Shown here one piece after another: positions 25,112 to 34,433 of a DNA stretch of 64,000 nucleotides (positions are counted from its first letter, which is position 1; every line of letters begins with the position of its first letter). The DNA lies in contig NZ_NPDZ01000001.1 in NCBI RefSeq assembly GCF_002811875.1, positions 682,001 to 746,000 on the forward strand, written 5' to 3'. The DNA comes from Leptospira perolatii. Its GTDB lineage: Bacteria > Spirochaetota > Leptospiria > Leptospirales > Leptospiraceae. The notes beneath the pieces are model-generated. The model saw only the letters and a program-made list of their open reading frames with translations, was not told the DNA's origin and ran no database searches. Made by a program: the position numbers and the translations under genes.

Positions 25112-26203
25112 TTAATATTTATACCCAAACTCGATTCCGATTTGGGATCTTACATCCTTCGAACTCGGATAAGGGCCCAAACCGGATTGGGTCAATAGAA
25201 AAAGAGCAGTAGTTGTGTCTCCCGATAGGAAAAGACTGACCCCTGGTGGTGATTTAATATCTGCACTCGTTACGGTATGAACTGCTTGGGACATCATATA
25301 AGAAAATCGGATATATGCTGATTCGCCCAAGAGGTAGGAATAACCGAACGCGTATCTGGCACCCGAGGCCTCGGTCTTAACCATACCGTCGATTTTTCCT
25401 GTGGATGGTAGAACAAGTCCTCCAACTGAAAAGATTGACAAAGTCTTTTCCAAATATGCAGCGGAACTTGCAAAACTCTTAAAATACTCGAAACCGAAAT
25501 CTATCTTATTTTTATTCAAGAATGTCATGCTGTAATTAAAACCTAACAACGCATTGCCGTACGATTCTGAATATTCGATGGATTTTTTGGTCATAAAATC
25601 GATCCCGCTGGTTGGTCCAGAAAAGGAATCGTACCCGTTTTCGATATTTCGGTTTGAAATCATTTTAACAAAGTTTCCAGTGGACTCGAATCCTACTCGA
25701 AGTGCAAGATTCTCTAAAAGAGGATTCTTAGTCTGATTAAAAATGTAAAAGTCTCCCGAATAACTAATTCTCGCAGTGGAAAGTTTGTTATTTGAGTATA
25801 TGAATGCGGTGTCGGAATGCGTCACGATCGGAGAACCGCCGAAAGTAATAGTGGAATCATACGTATTGGGAACTGGAGCTTCTCCGGAGGTAAGTGCGGC
25901 GTAGGAGAGAAGGTAATTACTTTTGAACAATCTAGTATGTCGAATATTTGTTTCCCATTCGATGCCCTGGCCTTTGAACTGCATCGAGGGTGCAAAAGTA
26001 ATATCATTTACTCCGCTTAGGCGATTGTTCAAAAATAAGCCGTTCCCCATACTTAGGGCGTTCTTCGCTGTCGCAGAATCTATTCTTAGATCAATCGCCC
26101 GAATGGACATCGAACTCTTTTTTCCGCTCAAAAAGCTATCCTGTGCGGAAAGACTTGTGGCAAAAAGAGCCAGTAAGAGATACGGCACTTTATTTTTTCG
26201 CAA
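25112..26203 (-). CDS. Outer-membrane beta-barrel-like protein
   Basis: A 363-residue protein with a signal peptide (VPYLLLALFATSLSAQ, cleavage after AQ). The mature sequence alternates hydrophobic and polar residues, is rich in Tyr, Ser, Gly and Asn, and ends in the aromatic-terminal strand QIGIEFGYKY typical of outer-membrane barrels. No named family is recognised. The downstream lipoprotein gene begins 34 bp later in the same direction, so the pair may be an outer-membrane protein and lipoprotein unit. Confidence 0.65.
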   Translation of the reverse strand: MRKNKVPYLLLALFATSLSAQDSFLSGKKSSMSIRAIDLRIDSATAKNALSMGNGLFLNNRLSGVNDITFAPSMQFKGQGIEWETNIRHTRLFKSNYLLSYAALTSGEAPVPNTYDSTITFGGSPIVTHSDTAFIYSNNKLSTARISYSGDFYIFNQTKNPLLENLALRVGFESTGNFVKMISNRNIENGYDSFSGPTSGIDFMTKKSIEYSESYGNALLGFNYSMTFLNKNKIDFGFEYFKSFASSAAYLEKTLSIFSVGGLVLPSTGKIDGMVKTEASGARYAFGYSYLLGESAYIRFSYMMSQAVHTVTSADIKSPPGVSLFLSGDTTTALFLLTQSGLGPYPSSKDVRSQIGIEFGYKY

Positions 26204-26312
26204 TTTGATGCTCCTGGGATGTAAAGGGTGAAATCAGACCTGATTCGCGCTACAAAAATTATTAAGCGAAATAGTTTGGATTGTTAACCGAAATAGATAA
26301 AATTCTTTAGAT

Positions 26313-26798
26313 TCAGTTTCCGCCGACTTGCAACGCTTTGATGATAAAACGGTTTTCGGACAAAGCAATTTTGATTAATAAAATTCGGACACCGTCTTTA
26401 AACAGTTCTGAATAGGTCACGGATAGTTGGCTTTCGTTCTTGGAAACATAACTATAGTAATTGTTCGGTTGATTTATAGTTTTGCAAATATCTCTGATGA
26501 CAGAGGAACGCAGAGAATTATTAATATTATTAAAACCTGAAATCTTCAAATTTTGGATCAGGTCATCGTAGACAAACTCTTGAGAAAACAGCGAATTTAA
26601 AGATGTTTGATCCTCTTTTTCTTTTGCTGAGCAAAGGTTTTCATTATAGTATTTCTTGGCATTATTGTACAAGAGAGACGATTCCTCTTTGGAGAAAAAT
26701 TGTTCCTGGTCGCTGCATCCGAACGTCAGCAAAAATAGAATCATTACACTATTAAGCAAACGGAATACAGCACTTGGTGTTTGGCTTTTCTGCTTCAC
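26313..26798 (-). CDS. Predicted small lipoprotein
   Basis: A 161-residue protein with a signal peptide (LLNSVMILFLLTFGC), lipidation Cys at about residue 28. The mature part is polar and Asn/Ser-rich with two further cysteines (NLCSAKE, RDICKTIN). No family is recognised; it resembles small stress-response lipoproteins only in size. Transcribed away from fliD. Confidence 0.6.
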   Translation of the reverse strand: MKQKSQTPSAVFRLLNSVMILFLLTFGCSDQEQFFSKEESSLLYNNAKKYYNENLCSAKEKEDQTSLNSLFSQEFVYDDLIQNLKISGFNNINNSLRSSVIRDICKTINQPNNYYSYVSKNESQLSVTYSELFKDGVRILLIKIALSENRFIIKALQVGGN

Positions 26799-26959
26799 GT
26801 TATAGGATCCCCTTTCTTTCTGGAATTTTCAAAGAATGTTGTTATATTCCTACCGATTTGTACCTAAAAATCGATTTTTACAGTCTATAAAACCGGAAAA
26901 AATCCGAGAAAATCTTATCATTTTTGGGAAATGGCCGATGGTACAAAAGGGGGAAGAGT

Positions 26960-28903
26960 ATGCCTGCGTTTTCCATTCCGGGCCTAAGTTCGGGCCAGGA
27001 TACAAACCAAATCGTCAAAAAGCTGGTAGAGTTGGAAGCAAAGCCAATCCGCCGCTTGGAACGCCAAAATACATATAACAATGCTCAGGTGAAAGCCTGG
27101 AACCAGTTAAAAACTCTTACCACCGATCTGCAGAACAAGACCAGAGAACTTATTTCTTTTACCGCGCCGTTCGCTACCAAATCCATCGTTTCCGAGCCGG
27201 AGGGAGTTGTCACCGGAGATGCTGCGAGATCGGCAGTCGGCGGTAAACGTAAAATCGATATTAAAGAATTAGCAACCTTTCACCAAGTTTCCGGGAGTCC
27301 GATTGACTCGGAGAGAAAAATTCATTCAGGAAGTTTTAAGATCATCTCCGGAGAAAACGAAAAAGAAATCGAATTCAATGGCGGGACGATACAAGATCTT
27401 GCGCAGACGATTCGAACTGCAGCCGCGGGTCTGGTGCAATCTACAATCGTAAAAGTAGACCAAGACAAATACGTATTATCTTTAATTGCGAGTCAGTCTG
27501 GAAAAGAAAACAAGCTCAAGTTCAACGATCCAAACGGAGTATTGAAAGCCGCCTATTTAGTTGGTGGAATGCTTCCGGAAGAGCCACCCAAAGTATTTGG
27601 AATTCGTTGGGAAGCTAGTCAGACTACGAGCTTTCAAGCAGACAAGTACGGAATTGATAAGAGTGCGAGACCTGTTTTCATACCTGCGGATCCTGAGAAA
27701 AAAGAACCCGCAAAAGTAAAAATCGGAGCAAAGCAAGCTTTTCAATTTACGATCGATACGAAGGAAGCAAAGAAGGGAGCAAGGTTAGAAGCCACACTCT
27801 CCGAACCCTTGGAAGAAAACGATACGATTCAGCTCGGAATCGTTTACGAAGAGGACGAGCAAGATAAAATTTTTCTGGAAAAGGCCTATCACAAAGATGG
27901 AAAGCTCAGAGTTGCATTGAAATCTTCTCTGGATGATAAGAAAATCCATCGAATCATTGTAGTCAATTCTACGGAAAAAGAAAGAGAACTATCACAAATT
28001 CGTTATGTAATTCCTGCGGAGTTTATGGGCGCAAAGCCAGCTCAGACTATCGTGGAAGCAAAAGATGCTCTTTTTACTGTTGACGGTATCGAAGTCCATA
28101 GGCCCAAGAACGAGGGATTGACCGACGTACTCGACGGGGTTCAGCTGAACTTGCACAAAAAAAGCGAAGGTCCCGTGACCGTGGATATCAGCGTGGATTC
28201 GGAGAAAGGGATCCAGATGATAAAGGAATTCATCGAAGCATATAATAATGTCATAAAATACTCTTCTGAAGCGACTTCTGTTGAAAAGAGCTCAGAAATC
28301 TCTGATTCCAAGAATGAAGATCCGGATATCACGAGATCCTATTGGGAAGGAAAGTCCAAGTCCGGTTTGCTATCCGGAGAAAACTCAGTCGTAAGACTCA
28401 TTGCCGGAATGAAGACCACTGTCAGTTCTTCTTACCCCGCATTAACGAATTCTGAAATTAGAATGCTAGCGGATATCGGAATCTCTACGGGACCGGTCGG
28501 CTCCAAGTGGACCGATATTAAAGAAGGGTTCCTCGTTCTAGATGAAAAAAAGCTGATGCAAAGATTAGCCGAAAATCCGGACGCGGTTAGGCATCTATTC
28601 GCTCAGGATACCAACTCGGACGCTAGGATGGATACTGGTGTAGGAGTGAATCTTATCGATCACCTAAAACCATACACTCAGTTTTCCGGAGGCCTAGTCA
28701 CTGGAAAGATCAAGTTGTTGGAAGAGCAAGTTGCTGAGAATAATAAGAAGATTAAGAATTTTGAAGCTCATTTAGGAAGCTATGAGAAGAAACTGAAAGA
28801 TAAGTTTCTTTACATGGAACAAGGCGTAGGCAGGAACAAGGCCGTCGGAAACTACCTGAACAACAACTTGATGAAGGGTCAGGGTGGAGATGACGGTAAA
28901 TAA
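26960..28903 (+). CDS. fliD: Flagellar filament cap protein FliD (HAP2)
   Basis: A 647-residue FliD. The start is ATG 26960 (MPAFSIPGLSSGQD), preceded by AAGGGGGA at about 6 nt; an upstream frame from 26924 has no ribosome site and is not used. The N-terminal FliD domain (residues 1-100: IPGLSSGQDTNQIVKKLVEL, KPIRRLERQN) and C-terminal domain (about 390-630: VDGIEVHRPKNEGLTDVL, GVNLIDHLKPYTQFSGG, coiled-coil end) are clear. In spirochaetes the cap acts on periplasmic flagella. FliD folds at the filament tip to aid flagellin polymerisation. A short gap leads to the gene at 28939, likely cotranscribed. FliS is not next door. Confidence 0.93.
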   Translation: MPAFSIPGLSSGQDTNQIVKKLVELEAKPIRRLERQNTYNNAQVKAWNQLKTLTTDLQNKTRELISFTAPFATKSIVSEPEGVVTGDAARSAVGGKRKIDIKELATFHQVSGSPIDSERKIHSGSFKIISGENEKEIEFNGGTIQDLAQTIRTAAAGLVQSTIVKVDQDKYVLSLIASQSGKENKLKFNDPNGVLKAAYLVGGMLPEEPPKVFGIRWEASQTTSFQADKYGIDKSARPVFIPADPEKKEPAKVKIGAKQAFQFTIDTKEAKKGARLEATLSEPLEENDTIQLGIVYEEDEQDKIFLEKAYHKDGKLRVALKSSLDDKKIHRIIVVNSTEKERELSQIRYVIPAEFMGAKPAQTIVEAKDALFTVDGIEVHRPKNEGLTDVLDGVQLNLHKKSEGPVTVDISVDSEKGIQMIKEFIEAYNNVIKYSSEATSVEKSSEISDSKNEDPDITRSYWEGKSKSGLLSGENSVVRLIAGMKTTVSSSYPALTNSEIRMLADIGISTGPVGSKWTDIKEGFLVLDEKKLMQRLAENPDAVRHLFAQDTNSDARMDTGVGVNLIDHLKPYTQFSGGLVTGKIKLLEEQVAENNKKIKNFEAHLGSYEKKLKDKFLYMEQGVGRNKAVGNYLNNNLMKGQGGDDGK

Positions 28904-28938
28904 TGAAAATGATCGCATACTCATCGGAGGTAATTTAG

Positions 28939-29904
28939 GTGGAAATATTTGTTAACGACCAGAAGTTACAAAGCGCCATTGAAAACGAGAAAAGCCTAGG
29001 GGAGATTTTCGAGGCTGTCGGCAAATGGGTCGAGGCTAACGGTAAATTCCTTTTGTCCTGTACGGTAGACGGAAAAGAATTCCTATCTACCATGAATGGA
29101 ATCGGAATCGATACAGTTTCTAAAATGGAATTTTTCGTAGGCGAAGAGTTGGATATCCTCATTAGTTCTTTGGGAGAACTGGATTCCTATGTGGATAAAA
29201 TTGGGACCACTCTCTTGGGAAGAGATAGCCTTACGGAAAAAGAATCCAGAGAACTTTCCGACGGAGTCAAGTGGATCGATACTGTTTTGAGATCCGCGGG
29301 AAACTTGCTGAAACTAAAATTCGAACAGATTAAACCAATGGGCACCGGAAACAATGTAGAAGAAATACTTTTTTCATTGGCTCGGCAATCTGCCAAGTTG
29401 GATGGAGTGCTTCCGATCGAGGAATTCCTCGAAAATCTAAGAGATCTAAAATTGTTTATAATGGATCTGGTAGCGCGGGCTTCGGTTTTAGATCTGGATC
29501 TTCCCACTCTCAGGGATATTCTCGAGACTTTCATCAAAGCAGTTCCTGCGTTGAAAGAAGGTTTTATTAAGGTAAATGAAAACTATCAGTCAGGAAGAGA
29601 CGAGGTAGCTACTCACTTGCTCACACAAGCGGTTTCCCAGATTAACGTATTGCTCACTTCGTTTATCACTTTAAAGCAAAAGCTTCCTGGCTTGGATTAT
29701 TCTACTGTAGAAATTAATGGGAAGTCCTTCGAGCAGAAGACAAACGAACTGAACGATTCTCTCGCTGCTATTGCTTTGGCACTAGAAGAAAAGGACATCA
29801 TTCGGGCAGGGGATATTATCGAATACGAACTTCCTGCCGCTTTGGACGAGTTCTTACCTTATCTAGAAGAAGTGAAGGAAAGGGCAAATTCTCTTTCGGT
29901 TTAA
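28939..29904 (+). CDS. Helical protein encoded behind fliD
   Basis: A 321-residue protein not assigned to a family. The start is GTG 28939, with GGAGG 8 nt upstream, a strong ribosome site. Residues 1-70 look like a small beta-rich domain (EIFVNDQKL, FLLSCTVDGKEFLSTM); the rest is a long helical bundle (NVEEILFSLARQSAKLDG, GRDEVATHLLTQAVSQINVLLTS). No signal peptide or membrane helix. Its position 35 bp after fliD suggests a flagellar export or assembly accessory role, possibly taking the chaperone place that FliS has elsewhere (inference). Confidence 0.7.
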   Translation: MEIFVNDQKLQSAIENEKSLGEIFEAVGKWVEANGKFLLSCTVDGKEFLSTMNGIGIDTVSKMEFFVGEELDILISSLGELDSYVDKIGTTLLGRDSLTEKESRELSDGVKWIDTVLRSAGNLLKLKFEQIKPMGTGNNVEEILFSLARQSAKLDGVLPIEEFLENLRDLKLFIMDLVARASVLDLDLPTLRDILETFIKAVPALKEGFIKVNENYQSGRDEVATHLLTQAVSQINVLLTSFITLKQKLPGLDYSTVEINGKSFEQKTNELNDSLAAIALALEEKDIIRAGDIIEYELPAALDEFLPYLEEVKERANSLSV

Positions 29905-29920
29905 TAAAAGCTTTCGATCG

Positions 29921-29937
29921 AGAAGTTGAAAACTTCT
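29921..29937. terminator. Possible bidirectional hairpin between convergent genes
   Basis: AGAAGTT-GAA-AACTTCT is a perfect 7-bp inverted repeat placed between the 3' ends of the fliD-operon gene (ends 29904) and the phosphatase gene (ends 29936). The adjoining T-runs are short, so terminator function is only plausible. Confidence 0.35.
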
Positions 29938-31744
29938 AGTCTTTCACTTCTAAACAGAAAAGAGTCACGTCGTCTGACATGACTCCTGAACCGAAGGATT
30001 CAGAAAAAAGTACTAAGGCTCGGATTAAACTTTCCGAATCTCGGTTAGAAAGCTTTTTAATCTCTTCGATTAGGGCTTTATTTCCCAAAGGGACTCCATT
30101 GGTTCCCGTGACTTCAAAAAGACCATCAGAATAGAAAATAATTCTATCTCCGGGTTCTAATACGATTTCGTATTCGTTTAGTATTGGAGTTCCTACAGCC
30201 AATAAAACTCCGCCTTTCCCTTCGATTTCAGTTACTTTATTTTTTCTTAATAAAAGGCCGCAATGATGGCCGGCATAGCTGTAGAGCAATCTTCTTTTTT
30301 TGTATTCGTACTTTAAATAAACAGCAGAAATAAAGTGCTGAGTCACGACCGATGACAATAGTTCGTTGGTGAATAATAGCCCTTCTTTTGGCCGGGTTCC
30401 TTTTTGGGAAATGACGCTGAATCCAATGGACGCCATGGCAGCCACCATAGCAGAAGAAATTCCGTGTCCCGAAACATCCGCAAATAGAACATCGATGGAT
30501 TCCTTCTCGGTGCTTTCGCAATTAAGCACATCTCCTCCGACGCGATCGTAGGGTCGAAAATAAGAGTAGATTCTAAATTCGTCTGAACTCGGAAAATCTC
30601 TAGTAGTGATCGTGCTCTGAATCTCTTTCGCAAAGTCTAGGTCTTTTAAAATTCTAGAATATAGAATACGGATTTTCTCTGAGGCGATTTTCATTTCCGT
30701 AATATCGCGAAAAACAAAAACATCTCCTTCGTCCTTGCCGGCGAGAGGGATTACGGATTTAGACACTTCCAAATAGAGCGCCATAGGAGACTTTAGATCC
30801 AAAAGATTTTCGTCAGTATCTAAGCTCCTTTTCTTAACTTTCGAGTCTCCAATTTTCCTCCTAAAGTCCTGCTTTATAATCTGATCCGAAGTAAATCCTT
30901 CTAAATAATCGGATAAATTCAGCTTTTCGGGAGAACCGGTCCCAGGTGGAAAGCCGAGCATTTGTCTCGCGCTCTGGTTCCAATAAAGTAATTCTCTCTC
31001 TTTTGAAAGTAATACGACGCCTTCTCTTATTTTAGAATAAAGCTGCAGCGCGATTCGTTCTAACCGGATTTCCAAAAAACCGTATTTCGAAATTGCGATA
31101 AAAGTACAGACTGATTGGATCACGCTAGCGCTCCCGCTTAACGGAGGATATATTAAGGTTCCTTGTTGAAAGACGCGAGGCAAAACTGTTGTTATAAATC
31201 CGAATAAAGTAGTGAGTAAAGTACCTCCGGCGAGCAAGTAGCACTGCTTTCTAAATCCGGGTTCAAATTTTTTAGATTCAAAGAGCAATAGAAATACGGA
31301 ATAAGATGTTGTGCCTAAGAATAGGACCGACTGGCTTACGATATACAATGGTCCCGGGATCAAAGTATCTCCCCAGTATTTTCGCACGAACCCTGCGATT
31401 ACCAAGTCGGTCAGAAGGGAAAGAACGTAAGTAGCAATTGCAAAAACCCTAAATAAGTTTAATAGAATATTGCTACGTTTTCCCAGAAAAACGAAAGAGA
31501 ACTCCAGAAATAGAGGCCCGCAGAAAATCCAGCTAAATGATGTGATCCTGATTAGCCACATCATCCATGATTCGGGCAAAAAGGACCAGTAAAGAACCAG
31601 GGAAAAGATCCAGAGACTAAGATCTGCGGAATAAATCAGATAAACATTTACGACTTTGTGTCTTCCCTTCAATGCTAATACGTAAGTAAATAAATATAGA
31701 TTTAGAAAAAGTGCAAGTAGCGGAATCACTAAATACGGATTCAT
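29936..31744 (-). CDS. 7TM-PAS-PP2C phosphatase (RsbU/SpoIIE family)
   Basis: A 602-residue membrane signalling protein. Residues 1-225 form about seven helices (histidine-kinase N-terminal 7TM type). A PAS domain follows (about 230-350: LLSKERELLYWNQSARQMLGF, FRDITEMKIASEKI) and then a PP2C/SpoIIE phosphatase (about 385-600) with GGDVLN, VLFADVSGHGISSAMVAAM, YAGHH, IIFYSDGLFEVTG and SDDVTLFCLEV. The metal-binding Asp residues are present. It would dephosphorylate a STAS-domain antagonist in a partner-switching pathway; a candidate is the STAS protein at 36677-37009. It overlaps its upstream paralog by 4 bp. Confidence 0.9.
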   Translation of the reverse strand: MNPYLVIPLLALFLNLYLFTYVLALKGRHKVVNVYLIYSADLSLWIFSLVLYWSFLPESWMMWLIRITSFSWIFCGPLFLEFSFVFLGKRSNILLNLFRVFAIATYVLSLLTDLVIAGFVRKYWGDTLIPGPLYIVSQSVLFLGTTSYSVFLLLFESKKFEPGFRKQCYLLAGGTLLTTLFGFITTVLPRVFQQGTLIYPPLSGSASVIQSVCTFIAISKYGFLEIRLERIALQLYSKIREGVVLLSKERELLYWNQSARQMLGFPPGTGSPEKLNLSDYLEGFTSDQIIKQDFRRKIGDSKVKKRSLDTDENLLDLKSPMALYLEVSKSVIPLAGKDEGDVFVFRDITEMKIASEKIRILYSRILKDLDFAKEIQSTITTRDFPSSDEFRIYSYFRPYDRVGGDVLNCESTEKESIDVLFADVSGHGISSAMVAAMASIGFSVISQKGTRPKEGLLFTNELLSSVVTQHFISAVYLKYEYKKRRLLYSYAGHHCGLLLRKNKVTEIEGKGGVLLAVGTPILNEYEIVLEPGDRIIFYSDGLFEVTGTNGVPLGNKALIEEIKKLSNRDSESLIRALVLFSESFGSGVMSDDVTLFCLEVKD

Positions 31745-33486
31745 GCAGGGCGAATCTCCATTGCCAGCATTGCTAAATCGTCGTTCGTTTTTCCGTTTCC
31801 AAACTCTAGAGATTTATGAATTGCCGCCTCTAACATGGTCGGAGTGTCTTTGTGAACAATTGTTTGCAACCAGTTATAAAACGCACTGTATCCCAGAATA
31901 TCGCCTTCTTGGTCTCTCACTTCAAAGAATCCGTCCGAATAAAAGATGACCCGATCGGAAGGCTTCACTTGCGCAGAATAATTATTTAAGTACGTCTCTT
32001 CGATCGCTAATAAGATTCTTCCTTCTCCTTGCAATGGAATCAGTTTACCATCGCGAAGTATTAATATCGGGTGATGTCCTGCGTAGGAATAATCTATACG
32101 ATTTTCCTCAGGATAGTAGCTGACATAGATCGCGGATATATGATGATGAAGCACCATCTTGCTTAAAATAGAATGAATTTCTTCGAGGCTCTCTTTCGGA
32201 GAAAGTGACTTTTGTGAAACTACTTGGAATGTGATCGAAAGCATCCCGCCTACCATTGCAGAAGCGATTCCGTGACCGGAAACATCTGCAAAAAGAATAT
32301 CTACTCTTCCTGACGGATGTTCGATGACCCTAAGCATATCTCCTCCCACTTTGTCGATCGGTTGGAAGAAAGAATACAGTTTGAATCTATCTCTTTCCGG
32401 AAATTTTTGAGTAATGATTGATGACTGAGTTACTCTCGCGATTTCCAGGTCTGTTACGATTTGCGAATATAGTTGGACTATTTTTTCCTGATTCGATTTT
32501 CTCTCTGTGACATCGTGAAGCAAATACAAGATGCCCGATTCTGACTCGCTGATCCGAATTCTGGACTTGGTCAATTCTATAAATTCCGGTTGGGTCTTTC
32601 CCGCAAGAGCATATTCTTTCGGAAGTACATCTGCTTCGCTGTAATTCAAAAAGTGTTCCCCTGGATGAAAGTGGCTCGCTTTGGCCAGATAAGACGGAAT
32701 CAGGGAAATCGCTGCTTGGTTTGCATAAAAAAATTCCCCGTCTTCCTTAGTCAGAATGATCCCATCTTGAATATCGCGGAAAAGTTCGATTGCGATTCTC
32801 TCCATGCTAATATTCAAAAATCCGAATCTAGTGATCGCGATGAATATAAAGAATGTTTGAATCGTTACTGCAACCGGAGTCAGAGGTGGGAATAGATATC
32901 GACCGTTCTGGTCCAAATTGAGCAGTTCGGTGTACATGCTTAACGAAAAGGCGATTACGGTTCCGACAATCCAAAAGTCTAGCTGGCTTTTTATGTGTTC
33001 CTGTTTAGTTCTAAATCTTTCGCGAATGAGTAAGAACAGACCTGTATAAGCAGGAGCACTTACCGCCAAAAGACTCATAGGAACAAAGAACCAGCCGGGA
33101 TCCAATTCATAGCCCCAGTCATATAGTACGGAGCCTTTGATCACCCAATCCGTTACCGTGGTAACAAGTATAGAAAAAAGGATAACGAATCTGAAGAATG
33201 GTAGGAGTACTTTTGATTTTCGGTTAAGAAATCGAAAAACCACCTCTAGATAAAGTAATCCAGCCGGAATCCAAGTAAAACAAGTGAGCTTGAAAATAGG
33301 GGTCATCCACTCGGCAGGGAGCATCCCCCAATAAAGAATATAGGCCAGAAGCCAAAGATCCAGGAAAAAGGCAAATCTTAAGAAATCCGCGATTACAGCG
33401 CTTCTAAATCTTCGAGCAAATACGTAAGTGACTAAAAGCGTATTCGTAATCAGGGCGGTAATTGGTAAAAATAAATAATGATTCAT
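31741..33486 (-). CDS. 7TM-PAS-PP2C phosphatase, tandem paralog
   Basis: A 581-residue paralog of the following gene with the same order: about seven membrane helices (1-225), PAS (about 230-340: FYANQAAISLIPSYLAKA, LLHDVTERKSNQEKI), and PP2C phosphatase with GGDMLR, ILFADVSGHGIASAMVGG, YAGHH, VIFYSDGFFEVRD and NDDLAMLAMEIRP. The two proteins align over their length, so they arose by tandem duplication and have diverged mainly in the sensor helices. The 4-bp ATGA overlap couples their translation. The upstream region carries two GGTACGAA sites. Confidence 0.9.
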   Translation of the reverse strand: MNHYLFLPITALITNTLLVTYVFARRFRSAVIADFLRFAFFLDLWLLAYILYWGMLPAEWMTPIFKLTCFTWIPAGLLYLEVVFRFLNRKSKVLLPFFRFVILFSILVTTVTDWVIKGSVLYDWGYELDPGWFFVPMSLLAVSAPAYTGLFLLIRERFRTKQEHIKSQLDFWIVGTVIAFSLSMYTELLNLDQNGRYLFPPLTPVAVTIQTFFIFIAITRFGFLNISMERIAIELFRDIQDGIILTKEDGEFFYANQAAISLIPSYLAKASHFHPGEHFLNYSEADVLPKEYALAGKTQPEFIELTKSRIRISESESGILYLLHDVTERKSNQEKIVQLYSQIVTDLEIARVTQSSIITQKFPERDRFKLYSFFQPIDKVGGDMLRVIEHPSGRVDILFADVSGHGIASAMVGGMLSITFQVVSQKSLSPKESLEEIHSILSKMVLHHHISAIYVSYYPEENRIDYSYAGHHPILILRDGKLIPLQGEGRILLAIEETYLNNYSAQVKPSDRVIFYSDGFFEVRDQEGDILGYSAFYNWLQTIVHKDTPTMLEAAIHKSLEFGNGKTNDDLAMLAMEIRPA

Positions 33487-33508
33487 TGCCTGATTTGCTT
33501 CGAGGCAT

Positions 33509-33567
33509 CGTACCTCGGTACGAATTGCGAATCAATCTCTAATCTGGGTAGTTTTTGGTACGAAATG
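33509..33567. promoter_or_regulatory. Paired GGTACGAA sites and palindrome upstream of the phosphatase operon
   Basis: Upstream of the phosphatase pair (start 33486) the sequence GGTACGAA-T-TGC occurs at 33517 and GGTACGAA-A-TGC at 33557, direct repeats exactly 40 bp apart. The first is also half of the palindrome CGTACC-TC-GGTACG (33509-33522). Such spacing on one DNA face suggests operators. The divergent gene at 33689 could share control. The factor is unknown. Confidence 0.4.
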
Positions 33568-33688
33568 CAGAAATTTACCAAAGTCAAAAGGTTTGAAATT
33601 TCAAGATTTCTTTAAGTTTGAACCCTAAAAAATAGCTTGCGTTAGGCGATATTGAAAGCCAATTTTATAATTTCTGTAGGTTCGTAAC

Positions 33689-34309
33689 ATGGAATCCGAC
33701 AGAAAAAAGCTGATATCTGAAACCCGAACCGATGGGAAAGATTTTGACCCAGAATACTCCTCCCCCTATTTATTGAACTTAGATATCACTTTACCTATTA
33801 CAAGAATTTGCGTTCTTTCTGTTAGAGAAATCACGATTTATCCCGTAGGGTATTGCCTTTCTTGTAAGAAAGAGACCCCAATCTACTGGTTAAAGTCAAA
33901 AGGTAGACTTAGAGATTGGGCAAATTTTATGGAGGAAGTTCGAGAGATTTCCTGCACTCAAAAAGGCTGCGGCTGCAAATTCAAACCTTCATTTACATTC
34001 GAAACTCAAAAGCCATTTCCGTTTCGGAGCAAGACGGACATTCTCTTGCTTTTGGTCGACTGGTTCCAAAAGACTTCAGGAAATAAATTTGATTTCAGCG
34101 AGGTGGAAAAGGAAGCCGACGGATTTCGTGTATTTTGGACTCCTTTCCATAGGATATTATCCGGTTGGACTGAATTGATTCCATTCGAACTTTTCATTAA
34201 TGTACTTCGCTATACTCCACCTGAGGATTTAGAAGGAGTTCTGCTCGGTAGAGATGGAGTTCCTTTTCTTGGCGGCTATCTTTTTGCGAACAAGATTTTG
34301 GAAGGATGA
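33689..34309 (+). CDS. Unknown protein with a zinc-type cysteine cluster
   Basis: A 206-residue soluble protein, not recognised. Residues about 55-95 have CLSCKKE and CTQKGCGCK, a probable zinc-binding C4/C5 cluster. The C-terminal half is rich in Phe, Trp and Pro (VFWTPFHRILSGWTELIPFE, TPPEDLEGVLLG). Start ATG 33689; no strong Shine-Dalgarno. Its stop is followed 2 bp later by a structured repeat copy that would be its 3' UTR. Confidence 0.6.
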   Translation: MESDRKKLISETRTDGKDFDPEYSSPYLLNLDITLPITRICVLSVREITIYPVGYCLSCKKETPIYWLKSKGRLRDWANFMEEVREISCTQKGCGCKFKPSFTFETQKPFPFRSKTDILLLLVDWFQKTSGNKFDFSEVEKEADGFRVFWTPFHRILSGWTELIPFELFINVLRYTPPEDLEGVLLGRDGVPFLGGYLFANKILEG

Positions 34310-34311
34310 AT

Positions 34312-34433
34312 CTTGAGTAAGTTTGGAAACGGAAACCGAATCCCTATCCTGCGCCGGCACCTCCTGTGCCGAGCTCCGGAACGCTTTCGCCATCCTGGCT
34401 TCGCTTTCGGGATTTCGGCTTTCCGTTTCCTGT
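34312..34433 (-). repeat. Structured dispersed repeat, left copy
   Basis: Read on the minus strand this 122-bp stretch aligns with 34875-34995 on the plus strand. Shared blocks are ACAGGAAACGG, GCCAGGA-n-GGC, CCGGAGCTCG-n-CACA, CGGCG, CGTTTCCAA and CTCAAG. It contains the hairpin CGGCAC-CTCCT-GTGCCG (34355-34371). It begins 2 bp after the stop of the gene at 33689-34309, so it lies in that gene's 3' UTR, in the same relative orientation as the right copy to ribF. Confidence 0.65.

Noticed and set aside
26915..26941. Sigma-28-like GCCGATGG before fliD
   Set aside because: No matching TAAA-type -35 at the right distance.
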